A DNA stretch of 9,483 nt, from NCBI GenBank assembly GCA_015487535.1, contig WFPN01000244.1, positions 1-9,483 on the forward strand, given 5' to 3'. A model generated the notes under the pieces. That model searched no databases, was not told the origin of the DNA, and saw only the letters and a list, made by a program, of their open reading frames with translations. Positions 1 to 5,770 of this stretch are shown in pieces (position 1 is the first letter of the stretch; each line of letters opens with the position of its first letter). The DNA is from Aquificaceae bacterium (lineage in GTDB: Bacteria; Aquificota; Aquificia; Aquificales; Aquificaceae). The position numbers and the translations under genes were made by a program.

Positions 1-534
1 ACCTTCTCACTGATCTCACTGGCTTACTCCTACAGGGAACTGTACCTCTCCTTCACCACCAGGTACTACCTGAACGATCCCGGTATGGGGGACAGCTCCC
101 TATTTCTGGGGTACTCCGACTTCTTAACCGAAAGGCTTTACGTTCTCCCAGGCCTAAGGGTTAAGATCCCTACCGGAGATTCAAAGTACAGCGATGGAAA
201 CGTTGACCTTACCCCCTCGGTGGCTGCCGACTACCTGCTCGACGGTTACGACATCTTCACATTCCTAGGTTATACCTTCAGGGGAGATCCGGCCCTAAAA
301 GATACCCTTTCCATCTCCGTAGGGGGAGGGTACGACGTTACCAGTAGGTTTTACATAAGTCTTTCCTACGATCTTTCTGAATCTGCTGTTAGGAGCGACT
401 GGAACCATTACCTTTCCCTGTTTACCCTGTATGACATCAGCGATAGGTTTTATGCAACCCTGAGATACAGCCGGGGGCTGAACCAGGAAGCTACGGACAA
501 CTCCCTTACCTTCAGGATAGGTATCAGGTTTTAG
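1..534 (+). CDS. Outer-membrane beta-barrel protein, 3' end only (partial)
   Basis: The reading frame is open from base 1 to a TAG at 532-534, so the start lies before the window; the ATG at 85 is probably internal, since barrel-like sequence (SLAYSYRELYLSFTTRYYL) precedes it. The visible 177 residues alternate polar and hydrophobic positions in repeated strands with aromatic girdles, for example the stretches ending FLGYTFRGD, FYISLSYDL and FYATLRYSRGL. They end in IGIRF, and a C-terminal Phe is the usual Bam-recognised end of an outer-membrane beta barrel. No catalytic motif is visible. The response-regulator gene begins 2 bp after the stop, so the two are probably co-transcribed. It may be a transporter-type or hypothetical porin; the substrate cannot be told from this fragment. 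Outer-membrane location is fairly secure, function is not. Confidence 0.7.
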   Translation, partial: TFSLISLAYSYRELYLSFTTRYYLNDPGMGDSSLFLGYSDFLTERLYVLPGLRVKIPTGDSKYSDGNVDLTPSVAADYLLDGYDIFTFLGYTFRGDPALKDTLSISVGGGYDVTSRFYISLSYDLSESAVRSDWNHYLSLFTLYDISDRFYATLRYSRGLNQEATDNSLTFRIGIRF

Positions 535-536
535 GC

Positions 537-1163
537 ATGGGTGCTAAGGTTCTCCTGGTGGAGGATGACAGGCTCCTCGCACAGAGCCTTAAGAACTACC
601 TGGAAACCGAAGGGTTTGATGTAACGCTTGCCTACAGCTTCTCCCAGGCTGTGGACGAGCTCGAACGCAGGAGGTTCGACGTCTATGTTCTAGACGTTAA
701 TTTGGGTGATGGTGACGGGATAGAGCTCCTCGAGTACCTCAGGGATTTCAAGGACGACACGCCCACACTGATTATCAGCGCCCTTACGGATGTTTCCACA
801 ATAGCTAGGGGCCTGGGTGCCGGTGCAGAGGACTACATAAAGAAGCCCTTCGACCCTGAAGAGCTTGTAGTGAGGATAAGGGCCAGGCTAAAGAGGAGAG
901 AGGAGGAGATCAGGCACGGAGACCTTGTTTACAGGGACGGGAGGTTTTTCAAAGGCGATCGGGAGCTCGACCTTGGGGAGGTACAGAGGAACGTGCTCCT
1001 CAAGCTCCTTCGGAATAAGGGGAGGGTAGTAACTAAAGAAGAATTGTACGATTACATGCTGAACCCCTCTCCCCTAGCCCTCAGGGTTATGATAAACAAG
1101 CTGAAGAAGAAGACGGGTATAAACATAAAGTCGGTCAGAGGTGTGGGGTACACCGTTGATTAA
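537..1163 (+). CDS. OmpR/PhoB-family two-component response regulator
   Basis: A 208-residue DNA-binding response regulator. The receiver domain (about 1-115) has the acidic pocket E9-D10-D11, the phospho-acceptor D53 in VLDVNLGDG, the switch serine S81 in LIISAL, and the conserved K103-P104 in IKKPF. The C-terminal half (about 120-208) is a winged helix of the OmpR/PhoB type, ending with the typical SVRGVGYTVD hairpin. Length is normal for the family. ATG 537 follows the previous stop by 2 bp; only a weak AGG (526-528) precedes it, so translation is probably coupled to the barrel gene. The sensor-kinase gene overlaps its 3' end, so the cognate pair is clear. The target is not shown by the sequence, but the multicopper oxidase operon directly downstream is the obvious candidate. 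Confidence 0.96.
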   Translation: MGAKVLLVEDDRLLAQSLKNYLETEGFDVTLAYSFSQAVDELERRRFDVYVLDVNLGDGDGIELLEYLRDFKDDTPTLIISALTDVSTIARGLGAGAEDYIKKPFDPEELVVRIRARLKRREEEIRHGDLVYRDGRFFKGDRELDLGEVQRNVLLKLLRNKGRVVTKEELYDYMLNPSPLALRVMINKLKKKTGINIKSVRGVGYTVD

Positions 1164-2208
1164 GAGCCTAATTCCCAAAACCTCCTACGAGAGGGAGGCA
1201 CTCATAAAGAGCTTTCTCCTCTTCTTCCTCACTATAGAGCTCTTCCTGGGAGCTATATCCTTCCTCGCTTACAGGATAGAGATTACCGACTTGAAGGAGA
1301 GGATCTTTTTGGAGATGAAGAATTACAGCTATACCTTCAAGGGAGAGAAGTTCGGGATAGATATAGTTCCCGCAAAGGCCTACGGCAACAGGTTTTACGA
1401 GCTCATAGATACTGCGGCAGGACCCGGTATAGTTATACCTGTCCCCGGTTCTAAGGAGGATGCGCTCCTCATCTACTACCCTTGGCACAGGTTCGAAACC
1501 GACAGAAACACGATAGCCTTTAAAACATTTCTCATGTTCATCTTCTCCTCCCTCTTCTCACTTCTCATCTCCCTCGCCTTTGCTTTGTACTCGATAAACC
1601 CGTTAAGGAAGGCTCTCCAGATGATAGAGGAGGTCACCAGGGATATACTCCACGACCTGAACACCCCGCTGATGACCCTGAAGGTGAACTTAAAGCTCCT
1701 GAGAAAGAAGTATGCGGATGAGGAACTGGAGAGGGCAGAGCTGGCCCTGAGACAGCTTGAAAACCTGAAGGATAACCTAACCCCTCTTACGGAAAGGAGG
1801 AGGCTCAGGCTCGAAGAGATCGATATGAGGAAGTTGATCGAAGCGGAGCTCTTCTCCCTTTCAAAGCTCTATCCCGATGTGAAGGTAGAGGCAGATCTTG
1901 GCAAAGTGATTCTCAAAGGGGACAGGGAGGCCGTGGAGAGGATAGTCGGAAACGTACTCACGAACGCCTTTAAACACAACGCGGGAGAATGGGTCAGGGT
2001 GAAGCTGGAAAAGAAAGCCCTCATAGTTGAAAACCCTTCTAGGGAGATAAAGAACCCAAGTATGCTCTTTGAAAGGTACTACAGGGAGTCCTCGAGGGGA
2101 ATGGGTGTTGGACTTTCGATAGTAAAAAGGTTATGTGAGGAGCTTGGGTGGAGAGTGAGGGCTAACTTCTCGGACGGTGTCTTCAGGATAGAGATAACCT
2201 TCGGGTAA
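1141..2208 (+). CDS. Sensor histidine kinase without HAMP domain
   Basis: Inner-membrane sensor kinase, cognate to the preceding regulator. Counting from GTG 1141 (355 aa), there is one transmembrane helix at about 25-44, a periplasmic loop of about 80 residues (46-126), a second helix at about 128-150, then the DHp helix with phospho-acceptor H171 in ILHDLNTPL. The ATPase domain has an N-box (NVLTNAFKHN, 271-280), a G1 region reading VENPS (296-300) rather than DxGxG, an F-box (FERYYRE, 310-316) and a G2 box (RGMGVGLSIVKRL, 319-331). Only about 20 residues separate the second helix from H171, so there is no HAMP domain. The loop has just one His and one Met, which argues neither for nor against metal sensing. 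Start choice: GTG 1141 overlaps the regulator by 23 bp; TTG 1156, after GAGGTG/GGGG, is an equally plausible start with an 8-bp overlap. Confidence 0.92.
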   Translation: MWGTPLIKSLIPKTSYEREALIKSFLLFFLTIELFLGAISFLAYRIEITDLKERIFLEMKNYSYTFKGEKFGIDIVPAKAYGNRFYELIDTAAGPGIVIPVPGSKEDALLIYYPWHRFETDRNTIAFKTFLMFIFSSLFSLLISLAFALYSINPLRKALQMIEEVTRDILHDLNTPLMTLKVNLKLLRKKYADEELERAELALRQLENLKDNLTPLTERRRLRLEEIDMRKLIEAELFSLSKLYPDVKVEADLGKVILKGDREAVERIVGNVLTNAFKHNAGEWVRVKLEKKALIVENPSREIKNPSMLFERYYRESSRGMGVGLSIVKRLCEELGWRVRANFSDGVFRIEITFG

Positions 2209-2243
2209 CCATACCCCCTAAGTTGTAGATCCAACAAATTGAC

Positions 2244-2248
2244 GGAGG
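2244..2248 (+). promoter_or_regulatory. Shine-Dalgarno of the multicopper oxidase gene
   Basis: GGAGG lies 7 nt before ATG 2256, an ideal spacing, and supports that start. The 47-bp gap after the kinase stop holds no convincing -35/-10 pair and no hairpin, so the oxidase could be read through from the two-component genes. Confidence 0.8.
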
Positions 2249-2255
2249 TAAATCC

Positions 2256-3791
2256 ATGACCAGAAGAGAGTTCCTGAAGTTTGCAGGCATAGGGGCTGGA
2301 ATCGTCTATACCGGCACTTGGCTCTCGGCCTGCGGCGGAGGTAGCCTTTCGGGTACATCCGGTGTGGCTAAAAATAAATTGCTCGTCCCCTCCGATCGGG
2401 GAGGGCTGCTAGGTTACTACAGGCCCACGGGTAGGTTCACCTTAACCGCACAGAGAGCGGTTTTCGAGATACTCCCCGGTAAGCAGACCTCTGTGCTCAC
2501 CTACACCCTCGAGGATGCTGGAAAGACCTACTACAACCCCATCCTGGTTCTCAGAAAGGGAGATGTTTTCAGTGTGGACTTTGACAACAGAACTGGAGAG
2601 AAGAGCATAATCCACTGGCACGGCTTCAGGGCGCCCTGGAGAGCTGACGGGCATCCCTCCTACGCGGTTGCCGATGGAGGAGTTTACAACTATCCCGACA
2701 TAAAGATAATCGATCGCTCGGGAACCTACTTCTACCATCCCCATCCCCACGGAAGGACCGGATACCAGGTTTACATGGGCCTTGCCAGCATGATAATCAT
2801 CGAGGATACCGACGAGGAAGACCTGAAGAACGCACTCGACCTTAGCTACGGAACTACAGACATACCTTTGATAATTCAGGACAGGACCTTTGATGAGAGC
2901 GGGAGCCTTATCTATAACCCCATGGGCATGAACGGGCAGATGGGCTTCTGGGGAGAGACCGTTTTGGTAAACATGACCCCCAACCCTTACATGGACGTGG
3001 AGAGGAGGATATATCGCTTCAGGGTGCTCAACGGCTCCAACGCAAGACCGTACAGACTCGTTCTTTTGAGGGGAAGCGACAGGATCCCCTTCCACGTTAT
3101 AGGCGTGGAGGGAGGCCTTCTTGAGAGTCCCGTTCAGACCAAGGAAATTCTCGTTGCTCCCGGAGAGAGGATAGATATCCTCGTGGACTTCAGACTCGTG
3201 AACGAGGGGGACATCCTGAGACTTTACAGCCTCCAGCACAACCTCGTTGGTATGGGAGGGGGTGGAATGGGCGGAGGCATGAGTCTTGTAAACAGAGAGT
3301 TCGAGGTCCTAGAGTTCAGGGTTGTTAAAGACTCAAGCTACGACAGGAGTACACCAGCCCGGCTCTCGACCGTGAACGCTATAGACACCACCGGTGTTCC
3401 GACCGAGAACGTGTCCCTCAGCATGTCGGGGGGAGTTTTCACCATAAACGGACAGACCTGGAACGAAACCGATCCCCTTTTTACAGGCTACGGATTCAAC
3501 TACACCAACGGAGACAGGGTTATCTTTAAGATAACCAACAACACGGGAATGTACCATCCCATGCACTTCCACGGCTTCCAGTTTCAGGTTCTCAGCCGCT
3601 CCTCGGGGAATCTTAGACCTACCGATCTGGGATGGAAGGATACGGTTATAGTAGGTCCGCATGAGACGGTAGATGTAGCCATGGACATGAGCCTTGGCTT
3701 TATTGCAACAGAGAGGCAATACTACCTATTCCACTGCCATATTCTCGAACACCACGACGCGGGGATGATGGTGAACTTCACGGTAACGTAG
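2256..3791 (+). CDS. Tat-exported multicopper oxidase (CueO/McoA-like)
   Basis: A three-cupredoxin-domain multicopper oxidase, 511 aa, a normal length. Residues 1-26 carry a twin-arginine signal (TRREFLKFAG, R3-R4), a hydrophobic stretch and a lipobox-like LSAC with C26, followed by GGGS, so the folded, copper-loaded enzyme is probably lipid-anchored outside the cytoplasm. All four ligand motifs are present: HWHG (H120, H122), HPHPHG (H161, H163), HPMHFHG (H434, H437, H439) and HCHILEHHDAGMM (H493, C494, H495, H499, axial M504). This predicts intact T1, T2 and T3 copper sites coupling substrate oxidation to O2 reduction. The HPHPHGRTG block resembles CueO, and short Met-containing loops (NPMGMNGQMG at 221-230 and a Gly/Met loop at 333-343) suggest cuprous oxidase or copper-tolerance activity, as known for CueO and Aquifex McoA. 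Position after a two-component system supports an envelope metal-stress role. Laccase-type use of other substrates, or a SufI-like role, cannot be excluded, though SufI usually lacks copper ligands. Confidence 0.93.
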   Translation: MTRREFLKFAGIGAGIVYTGTWLSACGGGSLSGTSGVAKNKLLVPSDRGGLLGYYRPTGRFTLTAQRAVFEILPGKQTSVLTYTLEDAGKTYYNPILVLRKGDVFSVDFDNRTGEKSIIHWHGFRAPWRADGHPSYAVADGGVYNYPDIKIIDRSGTYFYHPHPHGRTGYQVYMGLASMIIIEDTDEEDLKNALDLSYGTTDIPLIIQDRTFDESGSLIYNPMGMNGQMGFWGETVLVNMTPNPYMDVERRIYRFRVLNGSNARPYRLVLLRGSDRIPFHVIGVEGGLLESPVQTKEILVAPGERIDILVDFRLVNEGDILRLYSLQHNLVGMGGGGMGGGMSLVNREFEVLEFRVVKDSSYDRSTPARLSTVNAIDTTGVPTENVSLSMSGGVFTINGQTWNETDPLFTGYGFNYTNGDRVIFKITNNTGMYHPMHFHGFQFQVLSRSSGNLRPTDLGWKDTVIVGPHETVDVAMDMSLGFIATERQYYLFHCHILEHHDAGMMVNFTVT

Positions 3792-3836
3792 AGGTAACCT
3801 TCGGGAACTAATATCTATGCGAAAGAAAAACCGAAA

Positions 3837-3841
3837 GGAGG
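3837..3841 (+). promoter_or_regulatory. Shine-Dalgarno that sets the start at 3850
   Basis: A long anti-16S match, AAAGGAGGTGA (3834-3844), places GGAGG 8 nt before ATG 3850. It shows that the in-frame ATG codons at 3817 and 3844 are not the start: 3817 lies upstream of the site and 3844 overlaps it. Confidence 0.85.
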
Positions 3842-3849
3842 TGATGAAG

Positions 3850-5013
3850 ATGAAAAAGTTAGTGCTCTTGGGAGCGATATTCGGTTCTGGATTACTTGCC
3901 TACAACTGCGGTGGTGGAGGTGGTGTTGATACCACATCGAGTGAAACTAGTGGTAGTTCAGCGGTATCCCTTTATTTTACAGACGATGCGAGCGTGTACC
4001 CCGTAGTGGAAGTAACGGTGTACGAAGTCAGCTTGTGTAGCGATCCCTCCTGTCAAAACAAAATTCAGCTTTTCCAAGATACCAACGGTATAGTCATCGA
4101 CCTTACTAACCTGAACGGCGTTCTACAGTACATAGACACAACTACCGTTCCCGAAGGCAGCTATCCAAGATTGGAGGTAGTCCTATCCCAACAGGCGACA
4201 ATATGTGACAACAGCGGACAATGCCACGATGCAGTATTTACGGAAATGGATGAGAAACCGACAAAGCCAAACGTTGTAAACTGCCCGCCCGGTTATACGG
4301 ACTCAAACGGAAACCAGCTTTGTTACATAAGATACAACGGGGTAACAAACCCCACAGCTATGGGTAAACTCATACTTGACTTTAACCTAAAGGACTTTGA
4401 GGTAGATACGTCGACTACACCCTGGAGGATAACTGAGGTAAAGGTGTCTCCCCTCACACCCACAGGGGAAGGCGAGTATGAGTATGAAATTTATGCTACG
4501 GTTCAAAGTGTAGACACCGGTTCTATGACAGTTAGTTGGAAGGACAATACATACACCGTCAACGTCAATGATTCAACCCGTTGTGAAGTTATGGATATGA
4601 ATTACTGGGGGCAAGAATGTTTCAACCAGATGCAACCTAATATGTGTGTGGAGATCAAAGCTCAGGAAGATCCTTCCACTACTAATACACTAACAGCTAT
4701 AGAGATAGAGGTAAAGAATGCTAAAGAGTGTGGCGAGGAGGCTGCTTCGGAAGAACAGGAAGGACACAAGGAAGATGAAGATATGGGGAAAATGTACACA
4801 GAGATAAAGGGAAGTGTGTCCAATGTGGACACTAACAACAATACCTTTACAGTAGGCAATACCCTTGTTTCCGTTACCGACAATACTTTTTGTGAGTATG
4901 ATGAAGTGTATTACAGAGGCGCGACATGTATATCCAATCTCCAAGAAGGATGGATTGTGGAGGTTAAGATTAATCAAAGCGGGGAGGCCTTGAAAATAGA
5001 GAAGGAGTCTTGA
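3850..5013 (+). CDS. Secreted Cys-rich protein: DUF4382-like domain plus two DUF5666-like repeats
   Basis: 387 aa from ATG 3850, chosen for its strong ribosome-binding site. A signal peptide (1-19) ends AYN-C20-GGGGG; this looks like a lipoprotein signal, but Asn at -1 and Tyr at -2 are poor lipobox residues. Residues about 37-205 resemble the DUF4382 fold (SLYFTDD, VTVYEVSL, IVIDLTNL, VPEGSYPRLEVVL). Residues about 213-290 and 316-387 are two diverged copies of one unit resembling DUF5666 (VxSVDTGSMTV.../VSNVDTNNNTFTV...), joined by an acidic linker (295-314). Each copy has the same C-x11-C pair: C245/C257 and C348/C360. Twelve cysteines besides C20 (63, 68, 119, 125, 144, 158, 245, 257, 266, 294, 348, 360) suggest up to six disulfides, fitting an oxidising extracytoplasmic site. 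Function is unknown. It starts 58 bp after the oxidase gene and is more AT-rich than its neighbours. A role beside the oxidase is inference from position. Confidence 0.82.
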   Translation: MKKLVLLGAIFGSGLLAYNCGGGGGVDTTSSETSGSSAVSLYFTDDASVYPVVEVTVYEVSLCSDPSCQNKIQLFQDTNGIVIDLTNLNGVLQYIDTTTVPEGSYPRLEVVLSQQATICDNSGQCHDAVFTEMDEKPTKPNVVNCPPGYTDSNGNQLCYIRYNGVTNPTAMGKLILDFNLKDFEVDTSTTPWRITEVKVSPLTPTGEGEYEYEIYATVQSVDTGSMTVSWKDNTYTVNVNDSTRCEVMDMNYWGQECFNQMQPNMCVEIKAQEDPSTTNTLTAIEIEVKNAKECGEEAASEEQEGHKEDEDMGKMYTEIKGSVSNVDTNNNTFTVGNTLVSVTDNTFCEYDEVYYRGATCISNLQEGWIVEVKINQSGEALKIEKES

Positions 5014-5028
5014 AGACCTACAGTTTTA

Positions 5029-5063
5029 CCCCTCCCTTTCCTCTTCTCTCTTTTTTCTTTCTT
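5029..5063 (+). terminator. 35-nt pure pyrimidine tract, possible Rho-dependent termination site
   Basis: This 35-nt run contains only C and T, just after the stop of the Cys-rich protein gene and before the stop of the convergent small gene. No GC-rich hairpin precedes the T-rich part, so a classical intrinsic terminator is not supported on either strand. A G-free, C/U-rich transcript 3' of a gene is the composition expected of a Rho-binding (rut) site for the + transcript. The role is inferred; the tract itself is seen directly. Confidence 0.35.
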
Positions 5064-5092
5064 ATCAATTCAGATTTATACCAGGAACTGAG

Positions 5093-5314
5093 CTATTTCT
5101 TGGCAGGTTCACCGAGAGACTTGTATATAAGCTGACGGATCTCCCTTATGTCTTCCTCTATCTTGTCAAGCCGTCTGTTCACATCATCGAACCTTCGATT
5201 TACATCATCGAACCTTTTTTCAAGAGAGTCTATACGTTTGTTTATCAAAAACATGAATATACCCATGAAGCCCGCAATTCCAAATATGATAGTTATTATC
5301 TGCCCCCGATCCAT
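5093..5314 (-). CDS. Small membrane-anchored heptad-repeat coiled-coil protein
   Basis: A 73-aa protein not matched to a named family. Residues about 5-24 form one strongly hydrophobic helix (ITIIFGIAGFMGIFMFLI). From about 26 to 64 the sequence is a highly charged coiled coil with an exact seven-residue repeat, FDDVNRR twice (35-48), then LDKIEED and IREIRQL, with hydrophobic a/d positions. The likely topology is a short N-terminal anchor with the coiled coil in the cytoplasm (positive residues follow the helix). The heptad repeat is also a DNA direct repeat. It is probably real: the periodicity is coherent, an extended -10 lies just upstream, and no competing gene covers it on the other strand. 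No good Shine-Dalgarno is present (AAGG only 2 nt before ATG). It may be a scaffold or oligomerisation factor; nothing in the sequence says for what. Confidence 0.72.
   Translation of the reverse strand: MDRGQIITIIFGIAGFMGIFMFLINKRIDSLEKRFDDVNRRFDDVNRRLDKIEEDIREIRQLIYKSLGEPAKK
5181..5216 (-). repeat. Heptad-encoding direct repeat (15 bp exact, period 21)
   Basis: On the + strand ACATCATCGAACCTT occurs at 5181-5195 and again at 5202-5216, with the spacer also similar. The 21-bp period equals one coiled-coil heptad (FDDVNRR), so this is a recent tandem duplication inside the small coiled-coil gene. Confidence 0.8.
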
Positions 5315-5321
5315 AACCTTG

Positions 5322-5330
5322 AATATATCA
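5322..5330 (-). promoter_or_regulatory. Extended -10 for the small coiled-coil gene
   Basis: Reading on the minus strand, TGATATATT fits an extended -10 (TGnTATAAT-like). It ends 7 nt before the ATG at 5314, so transcription would begin at or within a base or two of the start codon. No -35 is needed with an extended -10 and none is clear. It lies in the same 36-bp divergent gap as the + strand promoter. Confidence 0.45.
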
Positions 5331-5338
5331 TTAGAGTT

Positions 5339-5344
5339 TATAAT
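5339..5344 (+). promoter_or_regulatory. Consensus -10 (TATAAT) of the JAMM protease gene
   Basis: A perfect TATAAT ends 6 nt before ATG 5351. The best -35-like match, TTGAAT (5319-5324), is only 14 bp away, shorter than the preferred 16-18. With the usual 6-8 nt to +1, the transcript would start on or next to the A of the start codon, and no Shine-Dalgarno is visible, so a leaderless message is likely. Confidence 0.5.
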
Positions 5345-5350
5345 TTCTAC

Positions 5351-5770
5351 ATGCTCAAGATAAGGAAGAGAGCCTTAGACAGGATCCTCACACAGGCTGA
5401 GAAGGATTATCCCTACGAGACCTGTGGGCTCCTCTTAGGAAAGGTTCAGGGGGATGTGAGGATAGCCTTCGGGGCCTATGAAACGCCAAACGCAAACCCA
5501 GACCGCAAGAACGATCGCTACGAGATAGATCCAAAGGACTACATGAAGGCGGAGGACAAGGCCCGGGAGTTCGGCCTTGAGATAGTGGGCGTGTATCACT
5601 CCCACCCTGACCATCCGGATAGACCATCCCAGTTCGACGAGGAGAGAGCTTTCGAGGGTTTTTCCTACATAATAGTCTCAGTTCAGAAGGGCAAGGCCGT
5701 TTCCTTCAGGAGCTGGGAGCTGGTGGAGGGAAAGTTTAGGGAAGAGCCCGTGGAGGTCTTCGGGGTTTAA
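5351..5770 (+). CDS. JAMM/MPN+ (M67 family) zinc metallopeptidase
   Basis: A 139-aa single-domain bacterial JAB1/MPN-type zinc isopeptidase. The catalytic set is complete: E23 in YETCGLLLG (22-30) and H83, H85, S93 and D96 in YHSHPDHPDRPSQFD (82-96), the pattern HxHPx(7)SxxD. Length and the N-terminal strand-helix start (MLKIRKRALDRILTQAEKDY) are typical, which supports ATG 5351. Relatives such as Mec cleave amide bonds at the C-terminus of ubiquitin-like sulfur carriers, including cysteine from CysO; no such carrier is visible here, so the substrate is unknown. The uracil-DNA glycosylase gene begins at the base after its TAA, so the two are co-transcribed and probably translationally coupled. 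A functional link to DNA repair is not implied by the fold. Confidence 0.9.
   Translation: MLKIRKRALDRILTQAEKDYPYETCGLLLGKVQGDVRIAFGAYETPNANPDRKNDRYEIDPKDYMKAEDKAREFGLEIVGVYHSHPDHPDRPSQFDEERAFEGFSYIIVSVQKGKAVSFRSWELVEGKFREEPVEVFGV

Noticed and set aside
85..534. ATG 85 as the real start of the first gene
   Set aside because: The frame is open back to base 1 with barrel-like strands and no signal peptide follows ATG 85, so the gene is more likely truncated by the window edge.
2222..2235. GTTG-n6-CAAC inverted repeat before the oxidase gene
   Set aside because: A 4-bp arm is too short to call an operator or hairpin and easily arises by chance.
2442..3239. Long minus-strand frame (265 codons) inside the multicopper oxidase
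   Set aside because: No motif, signal or ribosome-binding site; it is explained by codon bias in the oxidase gene on the other strand.
3817..3849. Upstream ATG 3817 as start of the Cys-rich protein
   Set aside because: It would put the strong AAAGGAGGTGA inside the coding region and a charged stretch before the signal peptide; ATG 3850 with 8-nt spacing is better.
5148..5363. + strand frame (71 codons) opposite the small coiled-coil gene
   Set aside because: Its Ser/Phe-rich repeats mirror the heptad repeat; the minus-strand reading gives a coherent membrane helix plus coiled coil.
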